From NCBI RefSeq assembly GCF_014216315.1, contig NZ_CP045702.1:4340001-4404000 (forward strand): DNA of 64,000 nucleotides, read 5' to 3'. Position 1 is the first letter of the stretch. Every line of letters starts with the position of its first letter. The stretch is from Streptomyces finlayi (GTDB taxonomy: Bacteria > Actinomycetota > Actinomycetes > Streptomycetales > Streptomycetaceae). Below, in pieces: positions 17,171-25,605 of this stretch. A model generated the notes under the pieces. It searched no databases, had not been told where the DNA came from, and saw nothing but the letters and a program-made list of their open reading frames with translations. The position numbers and the translations under genes were made by a program.

Positions 17171-17485
17171 TCAGCGCAGGACCCCCTCCAGGAAGTCGCT
17201 GCCGAGCCGGCTCACCGCGGTCAGGTCCAGCTGGTGCAGGACGTACCGGCCGCGCCGCCGGGTGGTGAGGAGACCGGCCCTCTTCAGTGCCGAGAGGTGG
17301 CGGGACACCTCGGGGGCCGTGATCCCGTGCGAGTCGGCGAGTTCGCCGGTGGAGTACGGGGAGCGGGCGAGGTTGCGGCACAGACGCATCCGCATCGGAT
17401 GCGCCAGGGCCTCCATCCGGAGCTGGAGCAGCTCTACGGAGGCGGGGGGCGGCAGGTCGGGCCGGTGCACCGGGTAGTGGATCAC
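17171..17485 (-). CDS. ArsR-type winged-helix regulator, possibly a C-terminal remnant
   Basis: A 104-residue frame with a clear ArsR HTH: LAHPMRMRLCRNLA, STGELADSHGITAPEVSRHLSALKRAGLL and wing TTRRRGRYVLHQLD. No cysteine metal site is visible. A GTG at 17485 is the only in-frame start, but the frame continues upstream for about 35 codons of plausible protein (…AALHAPGWRPVIHYPVH) until an in-frame stop, with no start codon. In many Streptomyces this HTH is the end of a longer DUF5937-type regulator, so this may be a truncated gene. Convergent with the response regulator. Confidence 0.7.
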   Translation of the reverse strand: MIHYPVHRPDLPPPASVELLQLRMEALAHPMRMRLCRNLARSPYSTGELADSHGITAPEVSRHLSALKRAGLLTTRRRGRYVLHQLDLTAVSRLGSDFLEGVLR

Positions 17486-17767
17486 CGGGCGCCAGCCCGG
17501 GGCGTGCAGAGCCGCCCCCGTACGCAGCCGCGCAGGCGACCACCACGCGGCCCGTCGCCCGGCGGCCGCGAGTGCTCCTTCTGCCCATCGGTGTCCGCCA
17601 TGGGACGATCAGTACCCGGGCGACCGACATCGCCGGACCGGATTTCGCCGGAGCCGCAAAGTTACCCACAGGCTGTGGACGACCGTCAGGTGGCGCGAAA
17701 CGCTGGCGTAGCATGCAGAGAAATCGTCCGGTACCCCCCGCGGACTGGAACGGAAGGCCATCGCCGC

Positions 17768-18733
17768 GTGAACACGACAACTTCGCAGGACCCCCTCGAC
17801 GCGAGGGACCGCCCGGCCCGCCTCACGGTCGGCGTCGTCGGCGCGGGCCGGGTCGGCCCCGCCCTCGCCGCCTCGCTCCAGCTCGCCGGGCACCGCCCGG
17901 TGGCCGTATCGGGCGTCTCCGACGCATCCGTGCGCCGGGCGGCCGCGCTGCTCCCCGACGTACCCCTGGTGACGCCCGCCGAGGTGCTGGCGCGCGCGGA
18001 CCTGGTGCTGCTGACCGTCCCCGACGACGCACTGCCCGGCCTGGTCGAGGGGCTGGCCGAAACCGGTGCCGTACGGCCGGGACAGCTGATCGTCCACACG
18101 TCCGGGCGGTACGGGGCCAAGGTGCTCGACCCCGCCAGGCGGGCCGGGGCGCTGCCCCTCGCCCTGCACCCGGCGATGACGTTCTCCGGCAGCTCCGTCG
18201 ACGTCCAGCGGCTCGCGGGCTGCTCCTTCGGCGTCAGCGCCCCCGTGGAGCTCAGGCTCGCCGCCGAGGCGCTGGTCATCGAGATGGGCGGTGAACCCGA
18301 ATGGATCGCGGAAGAGTCCCGTCCGCTGTACCACGCGGCGCTCGCCCTCGGTGCGAACCACCTGGTCACGCTCGTCGCGCAGGCCATGGAGCTCCTGGGC
18401 AAGGCCGGCGTCTCCGCCCCCGACCGGATGCTCGGCCCGCTCCTCGGGGCGGCCCTCGACAACGCCCTGCGCTCCGGCGACGCGGCACTGACCGGACCCG
18501 TCGCCCGAGGCGACGCGGGCACGGTCGCGGCGCACATCGGCGAGCTGCGCGCCCACGCCCCCGAGACGGTGGCCGGATACGTCGCCATGGCCCGCGCCAC
18601 CGCCGACCGGGCCCTGGCGCACGGGATGCTCAAGGCGGAGCTCGCGGAGGACCTGCTCGGCGTCCTGGCCGACGGCGGACGTACGGCTCCGCCCGGCGGA
18701 ACCGAGGGCACAGGACCGGGGGAGGCCCGATGA
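17768..18733 (+). CDS. Rossmann-like / DUF2520 oxidoreductase preceding panC
   Basis: 321 residues. N-terminal NAD(P)-binding fold with GVVGAGRVGPALAASLQLAG near residue 20, then a C-terminal all-helical DUF2520 domain (PLYHAALALGANHLVTLV...). The architecture resembles ProC and ketopantoate reductase. GTG at 17768 starts just before the glycine-rich loop; the frame is open upstream but overlaps the regulator gene. Its stop overlaps the panC start (ATGA). The fixed place at the head of a pantothenate/NAD operon makes a reductase role in pantothenate synthesis conceivable but unproven. Confidence 0.88.
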   Translation: MNTTTSQDPLDARDRPARLTVGVVGAGRVGPALAASLQLAGHRPVAVSGVSDASVRRAAALLPDVPLVTPAEVLARADLVLLTVPDDALPGLVEGLAETGAVRPGQLIVHTSGRYGAKVLDPARRAGALPLALHPAMTFSGSSVDVQRLAGCSFGVSAPVELRLAAEALVIEMGGEPEWIAEESRPLYHAALALGANHLVTLVAQAMELLGKAGVSAPDRMLGPLLGAALDNALRSGDAALTGPVARGDAGTVAAHIGELRAHAPETVAGYVAMARATADRALAHGMLKAELAEDLLGVLADGGRTAPPGGTEGTGPGEAR

Positions 18734-19764
18734 ACGCCCAGGACTCCGGGACGAGGGGCACCACCCCCTCCCTCCTGCACACCGCGGCCGAGCTCGACGC
18801 CCTGCGCCGCCCGGCCGGGGCACGGCGCGTCGTCGTCATGACGATGGGCGCGCTCCACGAAGGCCACGCCACCCTGATCCGTACGGCGCGGTCCGCCGCG
18901 GGACCGGCCGGCCAGGTCGTGGTCACCGTCTTCGTGAACCCGCTCCAGTTCGGCGAGGCGGCCGACCTCGACCGCTACCCGCGCACCCTCCACGCCGACC
19001 TCGTGGTCGCCGCCGCGGCGGGCGCCGACGCGGTCTTCGCGCCTTCCGTCGACGAGGTCTACCCCGGGGGCGAACCCCAGGTCCGCATCACGGCCGGCCC
19101 CATGGGCGAGCGCCTCGAAGGCGCCGCACGCCCCGGGCACTTCGACGGCATGCTCACCGTCGTCGCCAAGCTGCTCCATCTCACCCGCCCCGACGAGGCG
19201 CTCTACGGGCAGAAGGACGCCCAGCAGCTGGCGCTCATCCGCCGTATGGTGCGCGACCTGAACTTCGGCGTCGAGATCACGGGCGTGGCCACCGTCCGCG
19301 ACCCCGACGGCCTGGCGCTCTCCAGCCGCAACCGCTTCCTCTCCGCCGAGGAGCGCCGCACCGCGCTCGCACTGCCCCGGTCACTGTTCGCCGCCCGGGA
19401 CCGGCTGGCCGCCCAGCAGGCGCTGCACGAGCGCGCGACGGCCACCACGGCCAACGCGAGCCGGGTCGCCGGGCTCGCCGCGCTCGGTGAGTCCCGCGCG
19501 GCCGCCGACACCCAGGCGGTGACCCTGGCCCGGCCGAGCGGCGGCCCCGCCGCGGTCCGTGCCGCGGCCCGTCTGGTCTTGGAGGACGCGTCCAAGGAGC
19601 AGCCGCCGCTCGCCGTGGACTACCTCGCGCTCGTCGACCCGGCGGACTTCACCGAGATCCCCGACGACCGCGAGCACGGCGAGGCGATCCTCGCCGTGGC
19701 GGCACGCGTGGGCGCCACCCGCCTGATCGACAACATCCCGCTGACCTTCGGAGCCCTCACGTGA
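18730..19764 (+). CDS. panC: pantothenate synthetase
   Basis: Pantoate-beta-alanine ligase, ATP-dependent, last step of pantothenate synthesis. 344 residues; motifs VMTMGALHEGHATLI (HxGH of the nucleotidyltransferase class), VVTVFVNPLQFG, RPGHFDGMLTVVAKLLHL, DxxxLYGQKDAQQLALI and LALSSRNRFL. The usual first block reads VVVMTMG rather than VPTMG. The C-terminal domain carries an Ala-rich insertion (about 225-275), making it longer than the ~285 of E. coli. Overlaps both neighbours (ATGA, GTGA). Confidence 0.95.
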   Translation: MNAQDSGTRGTTPSLLHTAAELDALRRPAGARRVVVMTMGALHEGHATLIRTARSAAGPAGQVVVTVFVNPLQFGEAADLDRYPRTLHADLVVAAAAGADAVFAPSVDEVYPGGEPQVRITAGPMGERLEGAARPGHFDGMLTVVAKLLHLTRPDEALYGQKDAQQLALIRRMVRDLNFGVEITGVATVRDPDGLALSSRNRFLSAEERRTALALPRSLFAARDRLAAQQALHERATATTANASRVAGLAALGESRAAADTQAVTLARPSGGPAAVRAAARLVLEDASKEQPPLAVDYLALVDPADFTEIPDDREHGEAILAVAARVGATRLIDNIPLTFGALT

Positions 19765-21506
19765 CCGGAATACGGCTGACCGCCCCCGCCCCCGGCTGGG
19801 CCATCGACGCGGACGTCGTCGTGGTCGGCTCAGGCGTGGCCGGTCTCACCACCGCACTGCGCTGCGCCGCCGCGGGCCTCGCCACCGTCGTCGTCACCAA
19901 GGCGCGGCTCGACGACGGCTCCACCCGCTGGGCACAGGGCGGCATCGCGGCGGCACTCGGTGAGGGAGACACCCCCGAACAGCACCTGGCCGACACCCTC
20001 GTGGCCGGCGCGGACCTGTGCGACGAGACAGCGGTACGGGCCCTGGTCACCGAGGGACCCGACGCCGTACGCCGGCTGATCGAGACGGGCGCGCTCTTCG
20101 ACAAGACGACGAGCGGCGACATCGCCCTGACCCGCGAGGGCGGTCACCACCGCCGCCGCATCGCGCACGCCGGAGGCGACGCCACGGGCGCGGAGATCTC
20201 CCGCGCCCTCGTCGAGGCGGTGCGTTCGGCGGCCCTGCGCACCGTCGAGAACGCCCTGGTGCTCGACCTCCTCACCGACGCCGAAGGCCGTACGGCGGGC
20301 GTCACCCTGCACGTCATGGGGGAGGGCCAGCACGACGGAGTGGGCGCGGTCCGCGCCCCCGCGGTCGTTCTCGCCACCGGCGGCATGGGCCAGGTCTTCT
20401 CCGCCACCACCAACCCGTCGGTCTCCACCGGCGACGGTGTGGCCCTGGCACTGCGGGCCGGGGCGGAGGTCTCCGACCTGGAGTTCGTCCAGTTCCACCC
20501 GACGGTCCTGTTCCTCGGCGCCGACTCGGAGGGCCAGCAGCCCCTCGTATCGGAAGCGGTACGGGGCGAGGGCGCCCATCTCGTGGACGCGTCCGGCACC
20601 CGCTTCATGCTCGGGCAGCACGAGCTGGCGGAGCTGGCCCCGCGCGACATCGTCGCCAAGGCCATCACCCGCCAGATGCACCGGCACGGCACCGAGCACA
20701 TGTATCTGGACGCCCGGCACTTCGGCGCCGAGATGTGGGAGCACCGCTTCCCCACGATCCTGGCCGCCTGCCGGGCCCACGGCATCGACCCGGTCACCGA
20801 GCCCATCCCGGTCGCCCCGGCCGCGCACTACGCCTCGGGCGGCATCCGTACCGACCTCACCGGCCGTACGACGGTCCCCGGTCTGTACGCCTGCGGCGAG
20901 GTCGCCTGTACGGGCGTGCACGGCGCGAACCGGCTGGCCTCCAACTCCCTCCTGGAGGGGCTGGTCTTCGCGGAGCGCATCGCGGCGGACATCGTGCGGG
21001 ACCGGCCGGAGCGGACCGAGGCGGTGGAGCCCGTCGGTGGCAGCACCTCGCCGCTCCTGGTCGCCGAGTCCCGGACCGAGATCCAGCGGATCATGACGAA
21101 GGGCGCCGGAGTCATCCGTTCCGCGGCCAGTCTCGCCACCGCGGCCGAGGAGCTGGAAGCCCTCCAGCGCACGGCCGCCGACGAGGCGGGCGCGGCCGAA
21201 CCCAAGGTGGCGGTGCCCGGCGTGGACGCCTGGGAGGCCACCAACCTCCTGCTGGTCTCGCGGGTCCTGGTCGCCGCGGCCCGTGAGCGCGAGGAGACCC
21301 GCGGCTGCCACTGGCGCGAGGACCGGCCCGACCGGGACGACGAGCACTGGCGCCGCCACCTCGTCGTACGGATCGCACCCGACCGGCGGCTGGTCGTCAG
21401 CCGTACGGAGACCGCCGCGTTCCCGCCCGTACGCGCCACCGAGACACCAGACTGCCCGAGCACCACGAACCACCCCGCCGACGCCCCCGAGGAGCCGCGA
21501 CCGTGA
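19761..21506 (+). CDS. nadB: L-aspartate oxidase
   Basis: FAD enzyme that makes iminoaspartate from aspartate for quinolinate synthesis in the de novo NAD pathway. 581 residues: FAD loop DVVVVGSGVAGLTTALRCAA near 15-34, RWAQGGIAAAL, the HPTVL active-site block near residue 253 and GGIRTDLTGRTTVPGLYACGEVACTGVHGANRLASNSLLEGLVF near 365-405. C-terminal helical domain ends in a variable tail. GTG at 19761 overlaps the panC stop. nadA is not in the window. Confidence 0.95.
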   Translation: MTGIRLTAPAPGWAIDADVVVVGSGVAGLTTALRCAAAGLATVVVTKARLDDGSTRWAQGGIAAALGEGDTPEQHLADTLVAGADLCDETAVRALVTEGPDAVRRLIETGALFDKTTSGDIALTREGGHHRRRIAHAGGDATGAEISRALVEAVRSAALRTVENALVLDLLTDAEGRTAGVTLHVMGEGQHDGVGAVRAPAVVLATGGMGQVFSATTNPSVSTGDGVALALRAGAEVSDLEFVQFHPTVLFLGADSEGQQPLVSEAVRGEGAHLVDASGTRFMLGQHELAELAPRDIVAKAITRQMHRHGTEHMYLDARHFGAEMWEHRFPTILAACRAHGIDPVTEPIPVAPAAHYASGGIRTDLTGRTTVPGLYACGEVACTGVHGANRLASNSLLEGLVFAERIAADIVRDRPERTEAVEPVGGSTSPLLVAESRTEIQRIMTKGAGVIRSAASLATAAEELEALQRTAADEAGAAEPKVAVPGVDAWEATNLLLVSRVLVAAAREREETRGCHWREDRPDRDDEHWRRHLVVRIAPDRRLVVSRTETAAFPPVRATETPDCPSTTNHPADAPEEPRP

Positions 21507-22540
21507 GCACGCCCGAAGAGAATCCGCGCCCCACACCCGTGGACGTACCGCTGATCCATATCGGCGCGCCCGCTCCCGCCACGGACGGCTGCGGCGACGG
21601 CTGCGGCTGTGGTGACGGTTACGACCCCGACGGTCTGGAGTGCGGCCTCGATCCCGCCCTCGCCAAGCTGCTCGCCGAGGCGGGCCTGGACCCCGTCCAG
21701 GTCGAGGACGTCGCCCACGTCGCGATCGAGGAGGACCTCGACGGCGGCGTGGACGTCACGACCGTGGCGACGGTCCCCGAGGACGCCGTGGCGACCGGTG
21801 ACTTCACCGCGCGCGAGGAGGGCGTCGTCGCGGGCATCCACATCGCGGAAGCGGTGCTCTCGATCGTCTGTACGGACGAGTTCGAGGTCGAGCGGCACGT
21901 CGAGGACGGCGACCGCGTCGTCGCGGGCCAGAAGCTGCTGACGGTCACCACGCGCACCCGCGACCTTCTCACCGGCGAGCGCAGCGCCCTCAACCTGCTC
22001 TGCAGGCTCTCGGGCATCGCGACCGCCACACGCGCCTGGGCCGATGTGCTCGACGGCACGAAGGCCAGGGTCCGCGACACCCGCAAGACGACCCCCGGAC
22101 TGCGCGCGCTGGAGAAGTACGCGGTGCGCTGCGGCGGCGGGGTGAACCACCGCATGTCGCTCTCGGACGCGGCGCTCGTCAAGGACAACCACGTGGTCGC
22201 GGCGGGCGGCGTCGCGGAGGCGTTCAAGCGCGTCAGGGCCGCGTTCCCGGACGTACCGATCGAGGTCGAGGTCGACACCCTGGAGCAGGTCCGCGAGGTC
22301 CTCGACGCGGGCGTCGACCTGATCCTGCTGGACAACTTCACGCCTGAGCAGACCCAGGAGGCCGTCGCCCTGGTCGCCGGCCGCGCCGTGCTGGAGTCCT
22401 CCGGCCGGCTCTCGCTCGCTTCGGCCCGCGCCTACGCGGAGGCGGGCGTCGACTACCTGGCCGTCGGGGCGCTCACCCACTCCTCGCCGATCCTCGACAT
22501 CGGCCTGGACTTCCGCGAAACCGACGGGGCCGGCGTCTGA
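21503..22540 (+). CDS. nadC: nicotinate-nucleotide pyrophosphorylase with N-terminal Cys-rich extension
   Basis: Quinolinate phosphoribosyltransferase: quinolinate plus PRPP to nicotinate mononucleotide and CO2. 345 residues against ~285 usually. The catalytic part begins near residue 50 (LDPALAKLLAEAGLDP) and shows EEDLDGGVDVTT, RTRDLLTGERSALNLL, RDTRKTTPGLRALEKYAVRCGGG and VEVEVDTLEQ. The extra N-terminus contains four Cys within 18 residues (30, 34, 36, 47; GCGDGCGCGDG...ECG), a possible metal-binding patch seen in Streptomyces homologues. GTGA overlap with nadB. Confidence 0.94.
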   Translation: MSTPEENPRPTPVDVPLIHIGAPAPATDGCGDGCGCGDGYDPDGLECGLDPALAKLLAEAGLDPVQVEDVAHVAIEEDLDGGVDVTTVATVPEDAVATGDFTAREEGVVAGIHIAEAVLSIVCTDEFEVERHVEDGDRVVAGQKLLTVTTRTRDLLTGERSALNLLCRLSGIATATRAWADVLDGTKARVRDTRKTTPGLRALEKYAVRCGGGVNHRMSLSDAALVKDNHVVAAGGVAEAFKRVRAAFPDVPIEVEVDTLEQVREVLDAGVDLILLDNFTPEQTQEAVALVAGRAVLESSGRLSLASARAYAEAGVDYLAVGALTHSSPILDIGLDFRETDGAGV

Positions 22541-23337
22541 TGCTGCTCACCATCGACGTCGGCAACTCGCACACGGTTCTCGGCCTGTTCGACGGCGAGG
22601 AGATCGTCGAGCACTGGCGGATCTCGACCGATTCCCGGCGCACGGCCGACGAGCTCGCCGTGCTGCTCCAGGGCCTCATGGGCATGCATCCGCTGCTCGG
22701 CGTGGAGCTCGGTGACGGCATCGAGGGCATCGCGATCTGCTCGACCGTCCCCGCCGTCCTGCACGAGCTCCGTGAGGTCACCCGCCGCTACTACGGTGAC
22801 GTCCCCGCGATCCTCGTGGAACCGGGCGTCAAGACCGGTGTGCCGGTCCTGATGGACAACCCGAAGGAGGTCGGCGCGGACCGCATCATCAACGCGGTCG
22901 CCGCGGTCGAGCTCTACGGCGGTCCGGCGATCGTCGTGGACCTCGGTACGGCCACCACCTTCGACGCGATCTCCGCACGCGGCGAGTACACGGGCGGCGT
23001 GATCGCACCCGGTATCGAGATCTCGGTGGAGGCGCTGGGGGTCAAGGGCGCCCAGCTCCGCAAGATCGAGCTGGCCAGGCCGCGCAGCGTGATCGGCAAG
23101 AACACGGTCGAAGCCATGCAGTCCGGCATCGTCTACGGCTTCGCGGGCCAGATCGACGGCGTCGTGACGCGGATGAGGAAGGAGCTGGCGGCCGACCCGG
23201 ACGACGTCACCGTCATCGCGACGGGTGGCCTTGCTCCGATGGTGTTGCAGGACGCCACGGTCATCGACGAGCACGAGCCCTGGCTGACGCTCATCGGTCT
23301 GCGTCTCGTGTACGAGCGCAACGTCACGCGGCTCTGA
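22540..23337 (+). CDS. coaX: type III pantothenate kinase
   Basis: Phosphorylates pantothenate, first step to coenzyme A; type III enzymes need a monovalent cation and are not inhibited by CoA. 265 residues of the ASKHA fold: PHOSPHATE-1 loop LLTIDVGNSHTVLGLFDG at the start, GADRIINAVAA near 108 and VDLGTATTFDAIS near 128, GGVIAPGIEIS near 150. The ATG at 22540 shares its A with the nadC stop (TGATG). Last gene of the DUF2520-panC-nadB-nadC-coaX operon, so CoA and NAD synthesis are coupled. Confidence 0.95.
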   Translation: MLLTIDVGNSHTVLGLFDGEEIVEHWRISTDSRRTADELAVLLQGLMGMHPLLGVELGDGIEGIAICSTVPAVLHELREVTRRYYGDVPAILVEPGVKTGVPVLMDNPKEVGADRIINAVAAVELYGGPAIVVDLGTATTFDAISARGEYTGGVIAPGIEISVEALGVKGAQLRKIELARPRSVIGKNTVEAMQSGIVYGFAGQIDGVVTRMRKELAADPDDVTVIATGGLAPMVLQDATVIDEHEPWLTLIGLRLVYERNVTRL

Positions 23338-23368
23338 GGAACGCGCCCGCACCTGCGGGAATGTCCGG

Positions 23369-23397
23369 GGCGGCACGGCGGGACACGCCGCGCCGCC
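23369..23397 (+). terminator. hairpin after coaX
   Basis: GGCGGC-A-CGGCG (23369-23380) pairs with CGCCG-C-GCCGCC (23386-23397) with one A/C mismatch and a 5-nt loop. No T-run. It stands between the coaX stop and the next promoter region. Confidence 0.5.
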
Positions 23398-23444
23398 ACG
23401 GCCAGTTAAGAGGATTTTGTCCGTTTAACACGTATTGTCGCGCC

Positions 23445-24065
23445 ATGCCCACGCCCTACGGATCACGCGGCGGCATGGCGTTCAGCGCGGACGAGCTGCG
23501 TGTGCTCCGACGCGTCCTCGCCATCGCCCTGCACCCCACGCCCCTGCCCGAAGAGGATGTCCAGGACTGCCTGCGGCTCGCGGAGGCCGTGGACGAGGCG
23601 GTCGGTGAGGCGGGCAGGCTGCGCGCCTTCCTCCTCGCCGACCTCGCCCGCTACCGCGAAGCCCTCCCCGGTTCCGTCTCCGGTTATCTGGAGCTCCTCC
23701 AGGACGCCCTGGCCGCCGGATACGACCCGCGCCCCGACGATCTGGCCGCCCTGCGCGCCCTGCGCGGGAAACCCCTCGCGGCGGCCCTCCTGGACCGCTG
23801 CCAGGTACTCGCCGAACGTTCCGTCCGCGCCCGCCTCGCCGGACGCGCCGTATCCGTGACGGCCCCGGCCCCGCGCAGCCGCCTGACGGCCCTGACCGGC
23901 GGCCTCGCCCTCGCGAAGGAGCCCGACCGCCCCGACCGCCCGAAGGCCCCGCCGGTGCCGGCCCGCCCGCCCGCCCCCGGGGAGCGACCCATGCCGAAAC
24001 CGTCCGAGGTCTTCCCGCCCCGCCGCCGCCCCGTCACCCCGTCCGAGGAGCGCGCCGCGGGCTGA
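23445..24065 (+). CDS. conserved helical protein, function unknown
   Basis: 206 residues with no recognised family. Residues 12-130 look all-helical and charged (FSADELRVLRRVLAIALHP, EDVQDCLRLAEAVDEAVGEA, LRAFLLADLARYREALPGSV), then a Pro-rich basic tail from about 145 (PKAPPVPARPPAPGERP). No membrane segment or signal. ATG at 23445 follows a short A+T-rich stretch (GATTTTGTCCGTTTAACACG) that probably contains the promoter; the frame opens earlier without a good start. Confidence 0.75.
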   Translation: MPTPYGSRGGMAFSADELRVLRRVLAIALHPTPLPEEDVQDCLRLAEAVDEAVGEAGRLRAFLLADLARYREALPGSVSGYLELLQDALAAGYDPRPDDLAALRALRGKPLAAALLDRCQVLAERSVRARLAGRAVSVTAPAPRSRLTALTGGLALAKEPDRPDRPKAPPVPARPPAPGERPMPKPSEVFPPRRRPVTPSEERAAG

Positions 24066-24095
24066 TAGCCCGTCGGCCGGGCCCGGACCGGTCCG

Positions 24096-24120
24096 CCGCG
24101 CCCTCCCCGGGAGGGCGCGG
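24096..24120 (+). terminator. GC hairpin after the 23445 gene
   Basis: CCGCGCCCTC (24096-24105) pairs with GAGGGCGCGG (24111-24120). No T-tract. Confidence 0.45.
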
Positions 24121-24155
24121 ACTCCGGCCGCACCGGGCTCGCTACTCTGGACGGT

Positions 24156-24335
24156 ATGGACTACGTATCCGCGCTTCTGCCCCCCGTGGTGATGGCCGCC
24201 TTCTTCATCGGCCTCGTCGTGACGATCGTCAAGAGTCAGGGCGGTCCGAACAAGAACAAGGAAGACGCGGCCGTGGACGCCGCGCTCGCCCGCGCGGAGT
24301 CGGTCCAGCAGACACCACGGGCCGGAGGCGCCTGA
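24156..24335 (+). CDS. small single-pass membrane protein (59 residues)
   Basis: A short gene easily missed. It reads MDYVSALLPPVVMAAFFIG, then LVVTIVKSQGGPNKNKEDAA, a polar tail with VDAALARAESVQ and stop at 24333-24335. One membrane segment (about 8-25) with a short outside start and a charged cytoplasmic tail. Codon third positions are strongly G/C, as in real genes here. It sits between the helical protein and the BlaI-type regulator and is followed at once by a strong terminator, which supports it being transcribed. Function unknown. Confidence 0.75.
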   Translation: MDYVSALLPPVVMAAFFIGLVVTIVKSQGGPNKNKEDAAVDAALARAESVQQTPRAGGA

Positions 24336-24356
24336 CCGCGCCCCACCCGACCCGAG

Positions 24357-24397
24357 AAGGGCGTACGACTCGTGAGTGACGAGCTGTACGCCCTTTT
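24357..24397 (+). terminator. rho-independent terminator
   Basis: AAGGGCGTAC (24357-24366) pairs perfectly with GTACGCCCTT (24386-24395), with an inner CTCGT/ACGAG stem, followed by TT. It ends the small membrane gene and precedes the BlaI-type gene. Confidence 0.75.
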
Positions 24398-24447
24398 CGT
24401 TGTGCAAATAACCGCTCATTCCAGACATCTAGCACTAAGGTGACGCT

Positions 24448-24882
24448 GTGCCTCGCCAATTGGGAGAGCTGGAAGACGCCGTGATGACACGGGTCTGGCA
24501 ATGGAACCGTCCGGTCACCGTCCGGGAAGTTCTCGAGGACCTTCAGCAGGAACGGTCCATCGCGTACACGACGGTCATGACGGTAATGGACAATCTCCAT
24601 CAGAAGGGCTGGGTGCGCAGGGAAGTCGACGGCCGCGCATATCGATATACGGCGGTCTCCACCCGAGCCGCCTACTCGGCCGCACTGATGAACGAAGCCT
24701 GGTCCCGCAGTGACAACCCGGCTGCCGCGCTGGTCGCGTTCTTCGGCATGATGTCGGCCGAACAGCGCGAAGCTCTGCAGGACGCCATGCGCATGGTTCT
24801 GCCCACCTTCCCCGAAGCGCCCGCAAGTCCGGCCGGTGAGACGACCCCGGCCGATGACACGGAGCCGGAGACCGGGCGATAG
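24448..24882 (+). CDS. BlaI/MecI/CopY-family transcriptional repressor
   Basis: 144 residues. Winged helix at the N-terminus: LGELEDAVMTRVWQWNRPVTVREVLEDL, then AYTTVMTVMDNLHQKGWV (recognition helix) and the wing VDGRAYRYTAV. The C-terminal part dimerises. Such repressors are usually inactivated by a BlaR-type membrane protease; none is adjacent, so it may be an orphan acting on itself or elsewhere. GTG at 24448. The upstream 50 bp are relatively A+T-rich and contain the promoter. Confidence 0.88.
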   Translation: MPRQLGELEDAVMTRVWQWNRPVTVREVLEDLQQERSIAYTTVMTVMDNLHQKGWVRREVDGRAYRYTAVSTRAAYSAALMNEAWSRSDNPAAALVAFFGMMSAEQREALQDAMRMVLPTFPEAPASPAGETTPADDTEPETGR

Positions 24883-24891
24883 CGTCTGGGC

Positions 24892-25461
24892 ATGTCCTCA
24901 GAGCCGTCGCAAACCCAGCCGGATACCGAGTTTCATACCGACCCGTCGGTAAATAGGCCGGCGATCACCGTCCGCCGTGCCAGGACGACCGACATGACGT
25001 CGGTGCGCGGTCTCCTTGACGGGTACGTCTCCGAAGGCATCCTGCTCGACAAAGCGACGGTCACGCTTTACGAGGACATCCAGGAGTTCTGGGTCGCCGA
25101 ACGGGACGCGGACGCCCGGGTCATCGGCTGCGGCGCACTCCACGTGATGTGGGAAGACCTCGCCGAAGTGCGCACTCTCGCCGTCGATCACAGCACCAAG
25201 GGTGCCGGAGTGGGGCATCAAGTGCTGGACAAGCTCTTGCAGACCGCGCGCTGGCTGGGGGTCCGCCGGGTTTTCTGTCTCACCTTCGAAGTGGACTTCT
25301 TCGCCAAGCACGGCTTCGTCGAGATCGGAGAGACGCCGGTCGACACAGATGTCTACAGTGAGCTGCTCCGTTCCTATGACGAGGGTGTCGCGGAGTTCCT
25401 GGGTCTCGAACGAGTGAAGCCGAACACCTTGGGCAACAGCCGGATGCTTCTGCACCTGTGA
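24892..25461 (+). CDS. amino-acid N-acetyltransferase (ArgA-like GNAT)
   Basis: 189-residue GNAT protein of the short actinobacterial N-acetylglutamate synthase type, which starts arginine synthesis by acetylating glutamate with acetyl-CoA. The GNAT core is ITVRRARTTDMTSVRGLLDGY, then GCGALHVMWEDLAEVRTLAVD and the acetyl-CoA loop KGAGVGHQVLDKLL, followed by VFCLTFEVDFFAKHGFVEIG. The N-terminal kinase-like domain of classical ArgA is absent. ATG at 24892, 10 bp after the BlaI-type gene. Confidence 0.85.
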   Translation: MSSEPSQTQPDTEFHTDPSVNRPAITVRRARTTDMTSVRGLLDGYVSEGILLDKATVTLYEDIQEFWVAERDADARVIGCGALHVMWEDLAEVRTLAVDHSTKGAGVGHQVLDKLLQTARWLGVRRVFCLTFEVDFFAKHGFVEIGETPVDTDVYSELLRSYDEGVAEFLGLERVKPNTLGNSRMLLHL

Positions 25462-25605
25462 CCGGCAGAAGCAGCCGTAGGTCTATGTCCGAATCGCGCA
25501 CGTTTCCCGCGTTCTTGCACTCCCGGACCTCTCCCAGGGGTTTGTGTTTTCCGGGGAAAAGCGGTTTCCTTTCCGCGTACTACATTTTCGATGAAAGGAA
25601 ATCCA

